Positions 49,072 through 57,933 of a DNA stretch of 64,000 bases are shown here, piece by piece. The notes under the pieces were generated by a model. It did not search any database. It was not told the origin of the DNA and was given only the letters and a program-made list of their open reading frames with translations. Origin of the DNA: Rhodoligotrophos sp. CJ14 (GTDB lineage: Bacteria > Pseudomonadota > Alphaproteobacteria > Rhizobiales > Im1). The position numbers and the translations under genes are program-made. The DNA lies in NCBI RefSeq assembly GCF_038811545.1, contig NZ_CP133319.1, positions 496,001 to 560,000 of the forward strand, written 5' to 3'. Numbering within the stretch: the first letter of the stretch is position 1; each line of letters opens with the position of its first letter.

Positions 49072-52000
49072 ACGCTCGAAGCTCCGCGGACGTCTCGGCT
49101 GCTGGGATTGCGCTGGCGGGGGCTGTCCGCCCTGCGCCCGTGGCGTTGCTCTGGGGCCAGGCGGTGCCGGATAGGCCTGCGGCGGCCTCTGGGGTGCTGC
49201 GCGTCCCGTATTGCCCTGGAACTCGAAGATCTTGCGCAGGAATCCCGGTGCCAGGGCGGAGATCGGGTTGAACAGCACCTGCGGCTTGTCCGTCGTACCG
49301 CGAATGGCGAAGGTCACGCCGAAAATGCCCTGGCCCTTGCCGCCCATGAGCATTTCGCCGAGCACCGGCACCGAACTCAGGATCGAGTTGAGCGCATAGG
49401 CCGGGATGATCGTGCCGCCGATATCGAGCACTTTACCTGGCTTGCGAATGACCCCGCTGGCGGTCGCCCCAAGCGCCGGCCCTTGCAGCAGCGTATCGCC
49501 AACCGTCATACCGCTCGCATCGACCGAAAATGGCATATTGAGGCTCGAGAACATCATCGTGCCCGGTCGCTGCTGAGCCTGGCGGGGATTGAGCCGGATG
49601 GGATTGCCCTTCTCATCGAACTGCAGGGCCGGCTCGTCCATGACCTCAAAATTCTGAAGCCTGAGCAGCGCATTGTCGAGGTCAGCCGACCCCACCGGCC
49701 CCAGCAACCCGCTGAAGGAAAGCCGCCCGCCCCGCACCCTCGAATAGAGATCGGTCGCTCTGAGCACCGCACCGCCATTCTCACTGCCCGCGGTCAGCTG
49801 CCGCCTGCCTTGCGCCACGGGCTCGATGGTCATGGCGAAAGGTGCCCCGTCATTGAACCGGCCATTGAGCTTGAGCGCCAGAATGCCCCGCTCCGTCGCA
49901 CGACCGCTGAAATCCACATTCACAAGGCGCTCGTTGCGGAAGCCGATCACGCTGGCGATCTTGCCCTTCATTTCGCTGATCTGCGGCTTCAGATTGTGCT
50001 TGGGCTTTTCCTCGAACAGGCCTTCGATCATCGGCCGGGCATCGAAGCTGCTGCCATTGACGGTGACCTCCAGGCGCTTCTCATCCAGCCGATTGATCAC
50101 CAGCGACAGATCATTGCCTTGCCCGAGCCGCACCACCGGCAGGTTCGACCGCTGCACATCCCCCCGCCCATTGACGGTGAAATCGCCGCGCACCTCGAGA
50201 TCGGTCCCCGTCAGAGCGAAGTCGCGGACATCGAGCGCCCCATCCTCTGCCATGGTGACCGTCATGGTCGCATGGGTCTTCGCGGCGGGTGGTCGCCGCC
50301 AGTCGATCCCCTGCACCATCAGCGTGGCCTTGCTGAGATCGGCCTCGACCTGTGCCCCGGTCACCTGATCCTTGGAAAGATCAACCTTCACGGTGAGATC
50401 CATGGCCCCCTGGACCAGATCATTGATCTCCATGCCGAGCCGCTCGCGGTCTCGCTCGTTCAGCGTGGCCCGTGCCGTGACCTGTCGCTCATCCGGCGTA
50501 TTGTTGACGAAGGACATCCGCCAATCCAGGGCGCTCTTGACGCCATTGAGCATGACGCTGCCGCTCCCCTCAGCGCCCTGCATTGTGACGCTCAGATCGA
50601 AATTGCCGCCATCAATGCTGATATCATTCAATGCCTTGGGCAGGCTGATGTCGCGTATCGCGGCGCGGGCATCGAGGCTCACCTGGTCGGCACTCATTGT
50701 TTCGCTGAACGGTAGCTCGAAGGCCACCCGCCCTTCCACCGTCCCCCCGAGTTCGCCCAGCTTGAGCCCCGCCTTGCTGATGAACTGCAGCGGTGGCTGA
50801 TCGACCAGTTCGATGAAACCGCGCGCCGGCCCCCGGATGGCAAGCTGAAAGGCGCCGCGGGTGCCGTCGACCATGAGATTTTTCACCTTCATGGTGCCGG
50901 TCGCGAGCTCGACCGACAGGCCGGATGGCATGGTGACCACCCCATTATCCAACTGCAAGTCGAAACTGTCACCGCGCAGCACGCCAGCACCGGTTGCATG
51001 ACGTATCGGCGGAAGGTCGCCGTAATAGCGGGTATCAACGCCCGCCAAGGTGAAATTGAAGGTGATGTTCTCATCCGGAATGGGCTGGCCGGCCAGCGCA
51101 TCGGTGATGACCTGCCCCGGCAGGTCCACGATCATCTCGCCATCGGTGATCACCCCGGTCGAGACATGCTCGTTGATCCAGTTCCGCGCACCCTGTGCGG
51201 CCATTGGCGGCCAGAGCTTCTTGAGCATTTCAAGCGGGACCTGGGTGAGCCGAGCAGCGAACCGCACCGCCACCGCCTCTGCGCTTTCGGTGAACGTGCC
51301 GCGCAGCCGCACGCCCGCATTGCCAGCCCTCAGCACGAGATCCTCAACCTCGAGCGCGCCCCGATCGAGCGCAGCCGTTCCGCTGAAATCGACATTGTCG
51401 ATCGTCAAGGCATCTGAGATCGTGCCCGTGGTATCGAGGCTGATGCTGTGGGCTTTCAGGTTGAGGCGCAGCGCGCTGATCCGGCCGTCCGCCGCCTGCA
51501 CCGGTCGGATCGCGCCATTGAGCTTGGCTTGGGACCCGCCCACATAAAACGCAGAATCACCGATGACGATGTCCCCGGTATCGGGCGCGAAGGACAGCCT
51601 CAGCACCCCCTCATCCACCAGGATCGGCCGGGAGATGAAGCCGGGAAAGCCGACATAGCCCGCACCGGCGCTGAACACCGCATCAGCCCGCAAGACCCGC
51701 CCGTCTCCGGTCATTTCGAAACGTGCGTCACCCGAGAGCGGAACCTTGACCTCCGCAAGCTCTGACAGTGAGAAGATCTGGCCGGACAGATCCGCCGGCA
51801 CGAGATCCTGGATGCTCGCCTGCGCCACGACCCGCTCCTGCGGCTCGTCATAGCTCGCCACCACATTGAGCTTCCAAGGGATTCGGCCGCTGGCCACATC
51901 CGCATTGGCAATCAGCTTGAGTCCCGCGGCCTCGCGCTGAAAATTGAGATTGACCTCCGGCATGTCCCAGGTCGCCTCGTTGATGGCATCGAACAACGAG

Positions 52001-52644
52001 ACCCGGGCATTGCTGATGATGATTGCCTCGAGCGAGGACGCGGCGGTCTCACCGGCATCGGGCGGCGAGAGCAGCTCCTTGTTGATGAAGCTCAACAATC
52101 CAGGCGCGAGCTGGCGGGCATCGCTCTTGCTTTCGGTGGCGGTGACCTGAGCCATGCCGGTCCTTCCGGCCGGGCCATGCTCACTGCGCGCCCGGGGCAG
52201 GGCGAACTCATCATCGGGCGCTGGTGCATCCCCCACTCCCAGCGCGATACTGCCGTCGAGCGATCGGCGCACCAGAATATGGGGCCCGATCAATTCGAGC
52301 TTGCGCACCACGATTCGCCCATGAAGCAGAGCCGAGCCATCGAGCCCGAGCGAGGCCCGCGGCGCCTGGGCGAGCAGCTGTCCTTGCGGATTGGTGAGTC
52401 GCACGTCTCGCAGGCGTATACGCGGACGCCCCGTTTCGCCCACCCGCTCGATGATCGCGTCGGTGAGCGCGATCCGCATGCCTGTGAGATTGGAATTGAT
52501 GAGCGCCTCGATCGGCGCGCTCATGAAGCCGAGCGAGATCGGTCCCAGGCTCAATCGCCAGAAGATGACGGCTGCGGCCAGGGCCAGACACAGCACTGTG
52601 CCGCCGAGCGAGAGCAGCCCTATTCTGGTTATGCGCTTGCCCAA
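49069..52644 (-). CDS. YhdP/AsmA-like large envelope protein (DUF3971, AsmA-like C-terminal)
   Basis: 1191-residue protein with an N-terminal membrane anchor (about 8-30) and a very long beta-rich periplasmic region of the YhdP/AsmA (repeating beta-groove) superfamily, implicated in phospholipid movement to the outer membrane. DUF3971-like middle and AsmA-like C-terminal segments are recognised by pattern (GDARFEMTGDGRVLRADAVF; LDIGGTIIPAYALNSIL; KGQGIFGVTFAIRGTTDKP). The last 45 residues are Pro/Gln/Arg-rich. The start appears to be TTG (52644), as no ATG or GTG lies between it and the upstream stop. The stop TAG comes from repeat copy 8. Confidence 0.85.
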   Translation of the reverse strand: MGKRITRIGLLSLGGTVLCLALAAAVIFWRLSLGPISLGFMSAPIEALINSNLTGMRIALTDAIIERVGETGRPRIRLRDVRLTNPQGQLLAQAPRASLGLDGSALLHGRIVVRKLELIGPHILVRRSLDGSIALGVGDAPAPDDEFALPRARSEHGPAGRTGMAQVTATESKSDARQLAPGLLSFINKELLSPPDAGETAASSLEAIIISNARVSLFDAINEATWDMPEVNLNFQREAAGLKLIANADVASGRIPWKLNVVASYDEPQERVVAQASIQDLVPADLSGQIFSLSELAEVKVPLSGDARFEMTGDGRVLRADAVFSAGAGYVGFPGFISRPILVDEGVLRLSFAPDTGDIVIGDSAFYVGGSQAKLNGAIRPVQAADGRISALRLNLKAHSISLDTTGTISDALTIDNVDFSGTAALDRGALEVEDLVLRAGNAGVRLRGTFTESAEAVAVRFAARLTQVPLEMLKKLWPPMAAQGARNWINEHVSTGVITDGEMIVDLPGQVITDALAGQPIPDENITFNFTLAGVDTRYYGDLPPIRHATGAGVLRGDSFDLQLDNGVVTMPSGLSVELATGTMKVKNLMVDGTRGAFQLAIRGPARGFIELVDQPPLQFISKAGLKLGELGGTVEGRVAFELPFSETMSADQVSLDARAAIRDISLPKALNDISIDGGNFDLSVTMQGAEGSGSVMLNGVKSALDWRMSFVNNTPDERQVTARATLNERDRERLGMEINDLVQGAMDLTVKVDLSKDQVTGAQVEADLSKATLMVQGIDWRRPPAAKTHATMTVTMAEDGALDVRDFALTGTDLEVRGDFTVNGRGDVQRSNLPVVRLGQGNDLSLVINRLDEKRLEVTVNGSSFDARPMIEGLFEEKPKHNLKPQISEMKGKIASVIGFRNERLVNVDFSGRATERGILALKLNGRFNDGAPFAMTIEPVAQGRRQLTAGSENGGAVLRATDLYSRVRGGRLSFSGLLGPVGSADLDNALLRLQNFEVMDEPALQFDEKGNPIRLNPRQAQQRPGTMMFSSLNMPFSVDASGMTVGDTLLQGPALGATASGVIRKPGKVLDIGGTIIPAYALNSILSSVPVLGEMLMGGKGQGIFGVTFAIRGTTDKPQVLFNPISALAPGFLRKIFEFQGNTGRAAPQRPPQAYPAPPGPRATPRAQGGQPPPAQSQQPRRPRSFER

Positions 52645-52876
52645 TTCACAGTATCTATGGCTAGCGTAGTGTCACGAGCGTCTATGTTCCGTGATCGTAA
52701 GTCTACGAGGAACCGAGCTCGGCAGACCAACAGACGAGAACAAGCGGCCCGTCCAATACATATCGACATGACGCCCTCCACGCGCGGCTTAAATTAATTT
52801 ACCGGCGCCCGAAGAGCGTGCACAACCTCGAAAACGGGTCTCTTCCATCATTTAAAAGCGACGAAAGGATGGCGCT

Positions 52877-53350
52877 GTGCAACACGAGTTGAAGGAAGGC
52901 TCTGCCGCTCCTCGGTTTTCCCTCGCCCGCGATGATGGCACTGTGGTCACACTGGATAGCTATGCGGGCCGGAAGCTCGTTCTCTACTTTTATCCGCGGG
53001 ATGATACAGCCGGCTGTACCCGGGAGGCGATCGAATTCAACGCGGCGCGTCAGGCCTTTGCCGATGCGGGTGCAGCGATTCTCGGCGTCTCCGCCGATTC
53101 GGCCGAGAGCCACGAGAAGTTCAAGCGCAAGCATGGCCTCAGCATCCCCCTCGCCTCCGACCTCGATCAGTCGATCTTAGAAGCCTATGGCGTTTGGCGT
53201 GAAAAAAGCATGTATGGTCGTAAGTTCATGGGAATCGAGCGCAGTACTTTTCTGATCGATCAATCGGGACACATCGCGAAGATCTGGCGCAAGGTGAAGC
53301 TGGACGGCCATGTTGCTGCAGTTCTATCGGCGTGTCAGGCACTCGACTGA
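52877..53350 (+). CDS. bcp: Thioredoxin-dependent peroxiredoxin, Bcp/PrxQ type
   Basis: 157-residue thiol peroxidase reducing H2O2 and organic hydroperoxides. The peroxidatic motif PxxxTxxC is PRDDTAGC with Cys47; Arg of the active site is expected in the RSTFLIDQSG segment. No Cys is found at the usual PrxQ resolving position five residues on; the only other Cys is at the C-terminus (SACQALD), so resolution may be atypical. GTG start at 52877 with AAAGGA upstream. Confidence 0.92.
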   Translation: MQHELKEGSAAPRFSLARDDGTVVTLDSYAGRKLVLYFYPRDDTAGCTREAIEFNAARQAFADAGAAILGVSADSAESHEKFKRKHGLSIPLASDLDQSILEAYGVWREKSMYGRKFMGIERSTFLIDQSGHIAKIWRKVKLDGHVAAVLSACQALD

Positions 53351-53502
53351 ACAGCATGGACAACACTTCGGCGCAGGCGGATTTTGTTCGCAAGCACAGC
53401 TCTCAGAACGATTGACGGAGGCACCCCGCGAGGTGCAGAAAGGATTGATATAGCGCCCTGGTTGTAGGGTGGTGACGAGGAAGACGGTCCTGGATACAGC
53501 GG

Positions 53503-54927
53503 ATGGACGGCCGCCTGCATTCGATAAAGCCCACCACAGGTTTGGCAGACGCCCTTCGTCGAACCTTTCGGGCTCGGCAGATCTATGTCCGGACCGAGGG
53601 AGATATCCGCTTTTTCGTGATCTCGCCGACCGCCCAGGCCGTGATCTCGGTCCTTGGCTTGGGCCTTCTGTTCTGGTTTGCCTATGCAACGGTGAACGTG
53701 GCCTTCAAGGACCAGATCATCGCGCTCAACCGCAAGCACCTGGCCGAGGTCAAGCACGCCTACGAATCGCGCCTTTCCGAGATGCGCGACGCCGTCGAGG
53801 CGCTCAATGCCCGCCTGCTGCTGGATCAGGACGCTTACCTCTCCAAGGTCGATGATCTCCGTCTCCATTATGAATCGCTCCTATCGCGCCAAGAGCGATT
53901 GGAGACCTATTTTTTTCAAGGCTGGCAGCCGACCGTGCCCCTGGGCGAGCTGGCAACCGAAGCACCAGCGCCTCCCGAGGAATTACGGGAAGAGCCTCAC
54001 GGGCAGAGCGGTGGCAAGCCCACCACCGAGCCGGAATCATCGCAGGAAAATTCGGCACCGAGCCAGCCTGCCCGGCGCGACCGGACCCCGGTTGCCAAAC
54101 CGAATTCAAAGCCCAAGGATCAGGGCAGTCTCAGGCCAGGCTCCATGCTTGACCGCTATCGCGAGCCATTCGAGACGGCAGACGAGGCCATGCGGCCGCT
54201 GACGGATATTGGCGACTTGTCCTCGTCTCTCGACCACCGTCAGGGGAATTTTGTGACAGCCCTTGAACGGCAGGTCCTCGACAACATCACGATCTTGAAA
54301 GGGTCCATGAAGAGGATGGGACTTTCCCCGAAGCTGGTCGAGCGAGCCCAATCTCCCCCCGAAAATGCGATCGGTGGCCCTTTCATTCCCGCCCCCGTCA
54401 CCTATCCCGGTGATTCCATGCTCGCCCGCCTTGAGGAACTCGAGGTGCAGCGTGGTTATGGCCTGGAGCTCCGCGAGGCTGTTCTGTCCCTGCCGATCTG
54501 GCTGCCCCTTGCAACCTCCCGCGTGACCAGTGGATTCGGTCTGCGTCGGGACCCGTTCCGGAGGCGGCTGGCGCTTCACAGCGGCATTGATCTGAAGTCA
54601 CACTATGGCGCGCCTGTGCGGGCAACCGCCGCGGGCATTGTCATGGAGGCGCAATGGATGGCCGGATATGGCAAGATGGTGGCGATCCACCATGACAAGG
54701 GCCTGTCCACCCGATATGCTCATCTGAGCACCATATCCGTGGTTCCTGGGCAGCGCGTGGTTAAGGGGTTGATCATCGGGCGCCTTGGCAACACGGGCCG
54801 GAGCACTGGAGCCCATCTACACTATGAGACACGCGTGAATGGACGCGCAGTTGACCCCAAACGCTTCTGGCAGGCGAGGAATGATCTTCAAAAGCAGGAA
54901 CAAGCAGGACAATCTCGCGGCCAGTAA
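53503..54927 (+). CDS. M23 family metallopeptidase (LmdC-like), membrane-anchored
   Basis: 474-residue peptidoglycan endopeptidase. A cytoplasmic N-terminus (about 1-40) is followed by a membrane helix (about 43-66), a coiled coil (about 70-145), a Pro/Ser/Glu linker, and a C-terminal M23 LytM domain (about 345-450). Zinc ligands are visible in LHSGIDLK (HxxxD) and in the second motif HLHYE. The last 47 bases overlap the bactofilin gene. M23 peptidase-bactofilin pairs (LmdC-BacA, Csd1-CcmA) shape cell walls at defined sites, and the overlap strongly suggests such a module here. Confidence 0.92.
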   Translation: MDGRLHSIKPTTGLADALRRTFRARQIYVRTEGDIRFFVISPTAQAVISVLGLGLLFWFAYATVNVAFKDQIIALNRKHLAEVKHAYESRLSEMRDAVEALNARLLLDQDAYLSKVDDLRLHYESLLSRQERLETYFFQGWQPTVPLGELATEAPAPPEELREEPHGQSGGKPTTEPESSQENSAPSQPARRDRTPVAKPNSKPKDQGSLRPGSMLDRYREPFETADEAMRPLTDIGDLSSSLDHRQGNFVTALERQVLDNITILKGSMKRMGLSPKLVERAQSPPENAIGGPFIPAPVTYPGDSMLARLEELEVQRGYGLELREAVLSLPIWLPLATSRVTSGFGLRRDPFRRRLALHSGIDLKSHYGAPVRATAAGIVMEAQWMAGYGKMVAIHHDKGLSTRYAHLSTISVVPGQRVVKGLIIGRLGNTGRSTGAHLHYETRVNGRAVDPKRFWQARNDLQKQEQAGQSRGQ

Positions 54928-55438
54928 TGAGAGCGAACGGGTGAAGGTCGGGCGTCGCGCAGGTCCGAGTATCATCACCACCGACGTTGTCATTGAGGGC
55001 AAGCTGATCACCGGGGGTGAGTTGCAGATCGACGGCACCATCCACGGCGACGTGCGCGCCGCAAGCGTGGTCGTCGACAGTCAAGGCGCCGTTCATGGCG
55101 AGGTCGTCGCCGAGGAAATCGTGGTCAGGGGCCGCATCATCGGCCCGCTCCACGCCATTCACGTCCATATCTTCGCCGGCGCCCATGTGGAGGGCGATAT
55201 CACGCACGAGACGATCTCGATTGAGAACGGCGCCTTCGTGCAGGGCAATATGCGCCGCGCCGAGGATCCGGTCGATATCGGCAATGTTGCAGCCCTGGAG
55301 GATGAGCAATATTTCCCCGAAGCGCTCGACCATTCCGCAGGCGCACAGCTCTTCGATGGCCGCGCCTTCGAGACCTCCCCTGAGGATCAGACCGCACAGG
55401 AGCGGCCCCGCCTGCCCGGCACCGATACCGGTCGCTGA
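54881..55438 (+). CDS. Bactofilin (polymer-forming cytoskeletal protein)
   Basis: 185 residues starting at ATG 54881 (MIFKSRNKQDNLAASN) with GCGAGGA directly upstream, inside the M23 gene. The bactofilin domain (about 30-130) is a right-handed beta-helix with the repeated pattern IEGKLITGGELQIDGTIHGDV and VHGEVVAEEIVVRGRIIG. A flexible C-terminal tail of about 50 residues follows. It self-assembles into membrane-associated filaments that recruit cell-wall enzymes, probably the M23 peptidase encoded just upstream. Repeat copy 9 begins at its TGA. Confidence 0.93.
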   Translation: MIFKSRNKQDNLAASNESERVKVGRRAGPSIITTDVVIEGKLITGGELQIDGTIHGDVRAASVVVDSQGAVHGEVVAEEIVVRGRIIGPLHAIHVHIFAGAHVEGDITHETISIENGAFVQGNMRRAEDPVDIGNVAALEDEQYFPEALDHSAGAQLFDGRAFETSPEDQTAQERPRLPGTDTGR

Positions 55439-55529
55439 GCATTTTCGAGCGAAGTGGATACCGGCTCCCCGTAAAGAAAATGCGATCAAGCAAGGACGCG
55501 AGAAGTGGTTTCTGGAACGCGGGCGTCTA
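55437..55529. repeat. RIME-like repeat, copy 9
   Basis: GAGCATTTTCGAGCGAAGTGGATACCGG overlaps the bactofilin TGA, followed by GTAAAGAAAATGCGATCAAGCAAGGACGCGAG and GGTTTCTGGAACGCGGGCGTCTA. The left half is near consensus; the right half is diverged. Confidence 0.8.
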
Positions 55530-55689
55530 ATATCCGCCAGCATTCCCCATCGCGAAAGCGAGCAACACGACAGCCCCGATCCGGGTCCTCATTTCTGCAC
55601 CACCCCGTTCCGCACGTTGACTGCTGAACAGCCCGCTTTCTACACTTGCTGGTCTTCACCAATAATGACCAGATCTGGAAGGAAAGCGC

Positions 55690-56679
55690 ATGTTTACTTG
55701 GCGGAACGGCTCTGCTGCAGCTGTCATCGGGGCGCTGGCGACCTTATCGCCGGTTGAAGCGGAAGAGCGCGCTTGGTTCCCCTCGAAATGGGGGGCTCAG
55801 GATACGCTGGGCGCCGTGAACTACTTGAAGCCCCAGCACATCAAGGACGCGGCGGGTCTGATCACGCGGGGAAAGGCCCAACCCCTCGGCATTGTTACGA
55901 GCCGCAAGACGCCGGCCTTCCCGCCGCGCGGCTTCGACATCCTCGTCGTGCAGCCAAACCAGGTTGGTGACGCCTCACTGGGGCCCACCAAGATGGTCTA
56001 TAATGACGACATTCTACATACTTGGGTTGGCATAGGCAGCCAGCTTGATGGCCTCGGCCATGTCGGCATTGATCACAAATACTACAATGGCGTTCCCGCC
56101 ACGGAATTCACCAAGCCCGAAGGTCTGACGCGCTTCGGCGTGGAGAATGTGCCCCCGATCGTCACCCGTGGCATCGTCCTCGATATTGCCCGCCTCAAAG
56201 GCGTTCCCATGATGCAGGAAGGTCAGGGCATTTCGGCAGAAGACATCCGAGCCGCGGAAGAGCGGCAGAACGTCACCATTCGCGAGGGCGACGTCGTGCT
56301 TCTTCACACCGGCTGGCTCGATATCATCGAGAGCGAACCCGAGCGTTTCGGCAAGGTCGAGCCGGGTCTTTCCCTGAGCGGTGCCCGCTATCTCGTGGAG
56401 AAGGGGGTGGTGGCCATTGGGGCCGACAATTGGGCGCTCGAAGTGATGCCCTTCGAGAAAGACACCGGCGTCTTCGAAGTTCACCAATATCTCCTGGCGC
56501 GGAACGGCACCTACATTCTTGAGAACATGAACACCAAGCCCCTCGTCGAGGACAAGGTGAGCGAGTTCATGTTCGTGCTGGGTGCGCCGCGCTTTGCGGG
56601 GGTCCGTCCAGGCCGTGATCAATCCCGTAGCGCTCTACTGATCGGTTTCGCGATTCAAAGGAAAGCGGAAACGCTCTAA
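55690..56679 (+). CDS. Secreted cyclase family protein with C-terminal frameshift
   Basis: 329 residues as read. A signal peptide (about 1-24, cleavage near VEA-EER) precedes a Cyclase-family (PF04199) domain; the metal motif appears as IGSQLDGLGHVG, the variant HxxTHxD form of this subgroup. The family C-terminus, QAVINPVAL-like, is found one frame over: after a single extra base near 56602-56605, VQAVINPVALY followed by TGA (56639-56641) is encoded. In the current frame the protein instead ends in 20 residues encoded partly by repeat copy 10 (IGFAIQRKAETL). Either a recent frameshift or a sequencing error. Confidence 0.85.
   Translation: MFTWRNGSAAAVIGALATLSPVEAEERAWFPSKWGAQDTLGAVNYLKPQHIKDAAGLITRGKAQPLGIVTSRKTPAFPPRGFDILVVQPNQVGDASLGPTKMVYNDDILHTWVGIGSQLDGLGHVGIDHKYYNGVPATEFTKPEGLTRFGVENVPPIVTRGIVLDIARLKGVPMMQEGQGISAEDIRAAEERQNVTIREGDVVLLHTGWLDIIESEPERFGKVEPGLSLSGARYLVEKGVVAIGADNWALEVMPFEKDTGVFEVHQYLLARNGTYILENMNTKPLVEDKVSEFMFVLGAPRFAGVRPGRDQSRSALLIGFAIQRKAETL
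56645..56679. repeat. RIME-like repeat, copy 10 (right half only)
   Basis: GTTTCGCGATTCAAAGGAAAGCGGAAACGCTCTAA matches the right end of the repeat. Its TAA is the apparent stop of the frameshifted cyclase gene. Confidence 0.75.
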
Positions 56680-56727
56680 GCCTCACGTGCATGGCGAGCA
56701 TCCTCGCCCGTGAGGCGATGCGGCGGC

Positions 56728-57850
56728 CTACTCCGCCGCCGCCTGTTGACTGCCATGAACCCGCTGGGCCAAGGCAGCCTCGAGGAAATCGTCGATTTTG
56801 CCATCGAGCACCCCGGCCGTATCGCTGGTCTCGACCCCCGTCCGCAGATCTTTCACCATCTGATAGGGCTGCAGCACATAGGAGCGAATCTGATGACCCC
56901 AGCCCACATCGGTCTTCTGAGCATTCTGGGCATTGGCTGCTTCCTCCCGCCGCTGCAGCTCGGCCTCATAGAGGCGCGCCCGCAGCATCTGCCAGGCGGT
57001 CGCCCGGTTCTTGTGCTGTGAACGCTCCATCTGGCACTGCACCACGATTCCCGTGGGAATATGGGTGATGCGGACTGCGCTGTCCGTCGTGTTCACGTGC
57101 TGCCCGCCCGCACCCGATGCCCGATAGGTATCGATACGGCAGTCGCTCTCGTTGACTTCGATCTCGATCGTATCGTCGATCACGGGATAGACGCCAACCG
57201 AGGCAAAGGAGGTATGCCGCCGCGCGTTGGAGTCGAAGGGTGAAATCCGCACCAGCCGGTGCACACCTGATTCCGACTTCAGCCAGCCATAGGCATTATG
57301 GCCCTTGATCTGGAACGTCGCGGATTTGAGCCCCGCCTCTTCGCCGGGATGGGCTTCGACGGTCTCCACCTTGAAGCCATGCGCTTCCGCATATCGCAGA
57401 TACATGCGGGCGAGCATCTCGGTCCAGTCTTGGCTTTCGGTGCCTCCCGCACCCGAATGAACCTCGAGATAGCAATCATTGTGGTCCGCCTCGCCCGAGA
57501 GCAGCGTCTCGATCTGGCGCTTTGCAACCTCGTCGCGCAACCCGGCGAGCGCCTGCTCCGCATCCGCTGTGACGGTTGCATCGCCCTCCTCCTCGCCAAG
57601 GGCGATCAGCTCCACATTATCGCTCAGGGATTGCTCCAGCCCGCGCACGGCCTTGATCTGGTCGTCGAGCTGCTGGCGCTCGCGCATCAAGGCCTGCGCC
57701 CGCTGAGGATCATCCCAGAGCTTGGGATCCTCGGCCGCGGCGTTGAGCTCATCGAGCCGTCTTAGTGATGCATCCCAGTCAAAGATGCCTCCTTAGCAGT
57801 GCCAAGGACTGCTGGATTTCATCGACCAGTTTCTGTATTTCGGCGCGCAT
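56728..57850 (-). CDS. prfB: Peptide chain release factor 2 with programmed +1 frameshift
   Basis: RF2 recognises UGA and UAA and hydrolyses peptidyl-tRNA. The start is ATG 57850 ([16 protein letters not shown]). After 23 codons an in-frame TGA (57781-57779) occurs in AGGAGGCATCTTTGAC, the classical RF2 slippery CTT TGA C with an upstream SD-like AGGAGG; +1 shifting gives [13 protein letters not shown] and continues to 56728. Total about 373 residues. The stop-recognition tripeptide is SPF (RISPFDSN), and the GGQ catalytic motif is in SGAGGQHVN. Expression is thus autoregulated by RF2 level. It lies last in amiC-ponA-prfB order. Confidence 0.96.
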
Positions 57851-57933
57851 GACGTCCGTTGAACCCTATCCGCTGAGGTGAGTGTCTGTCTGCGCTTACA
57901 TAGGAGACGCAGGCCGGCCTGTAAATCGCAAGC

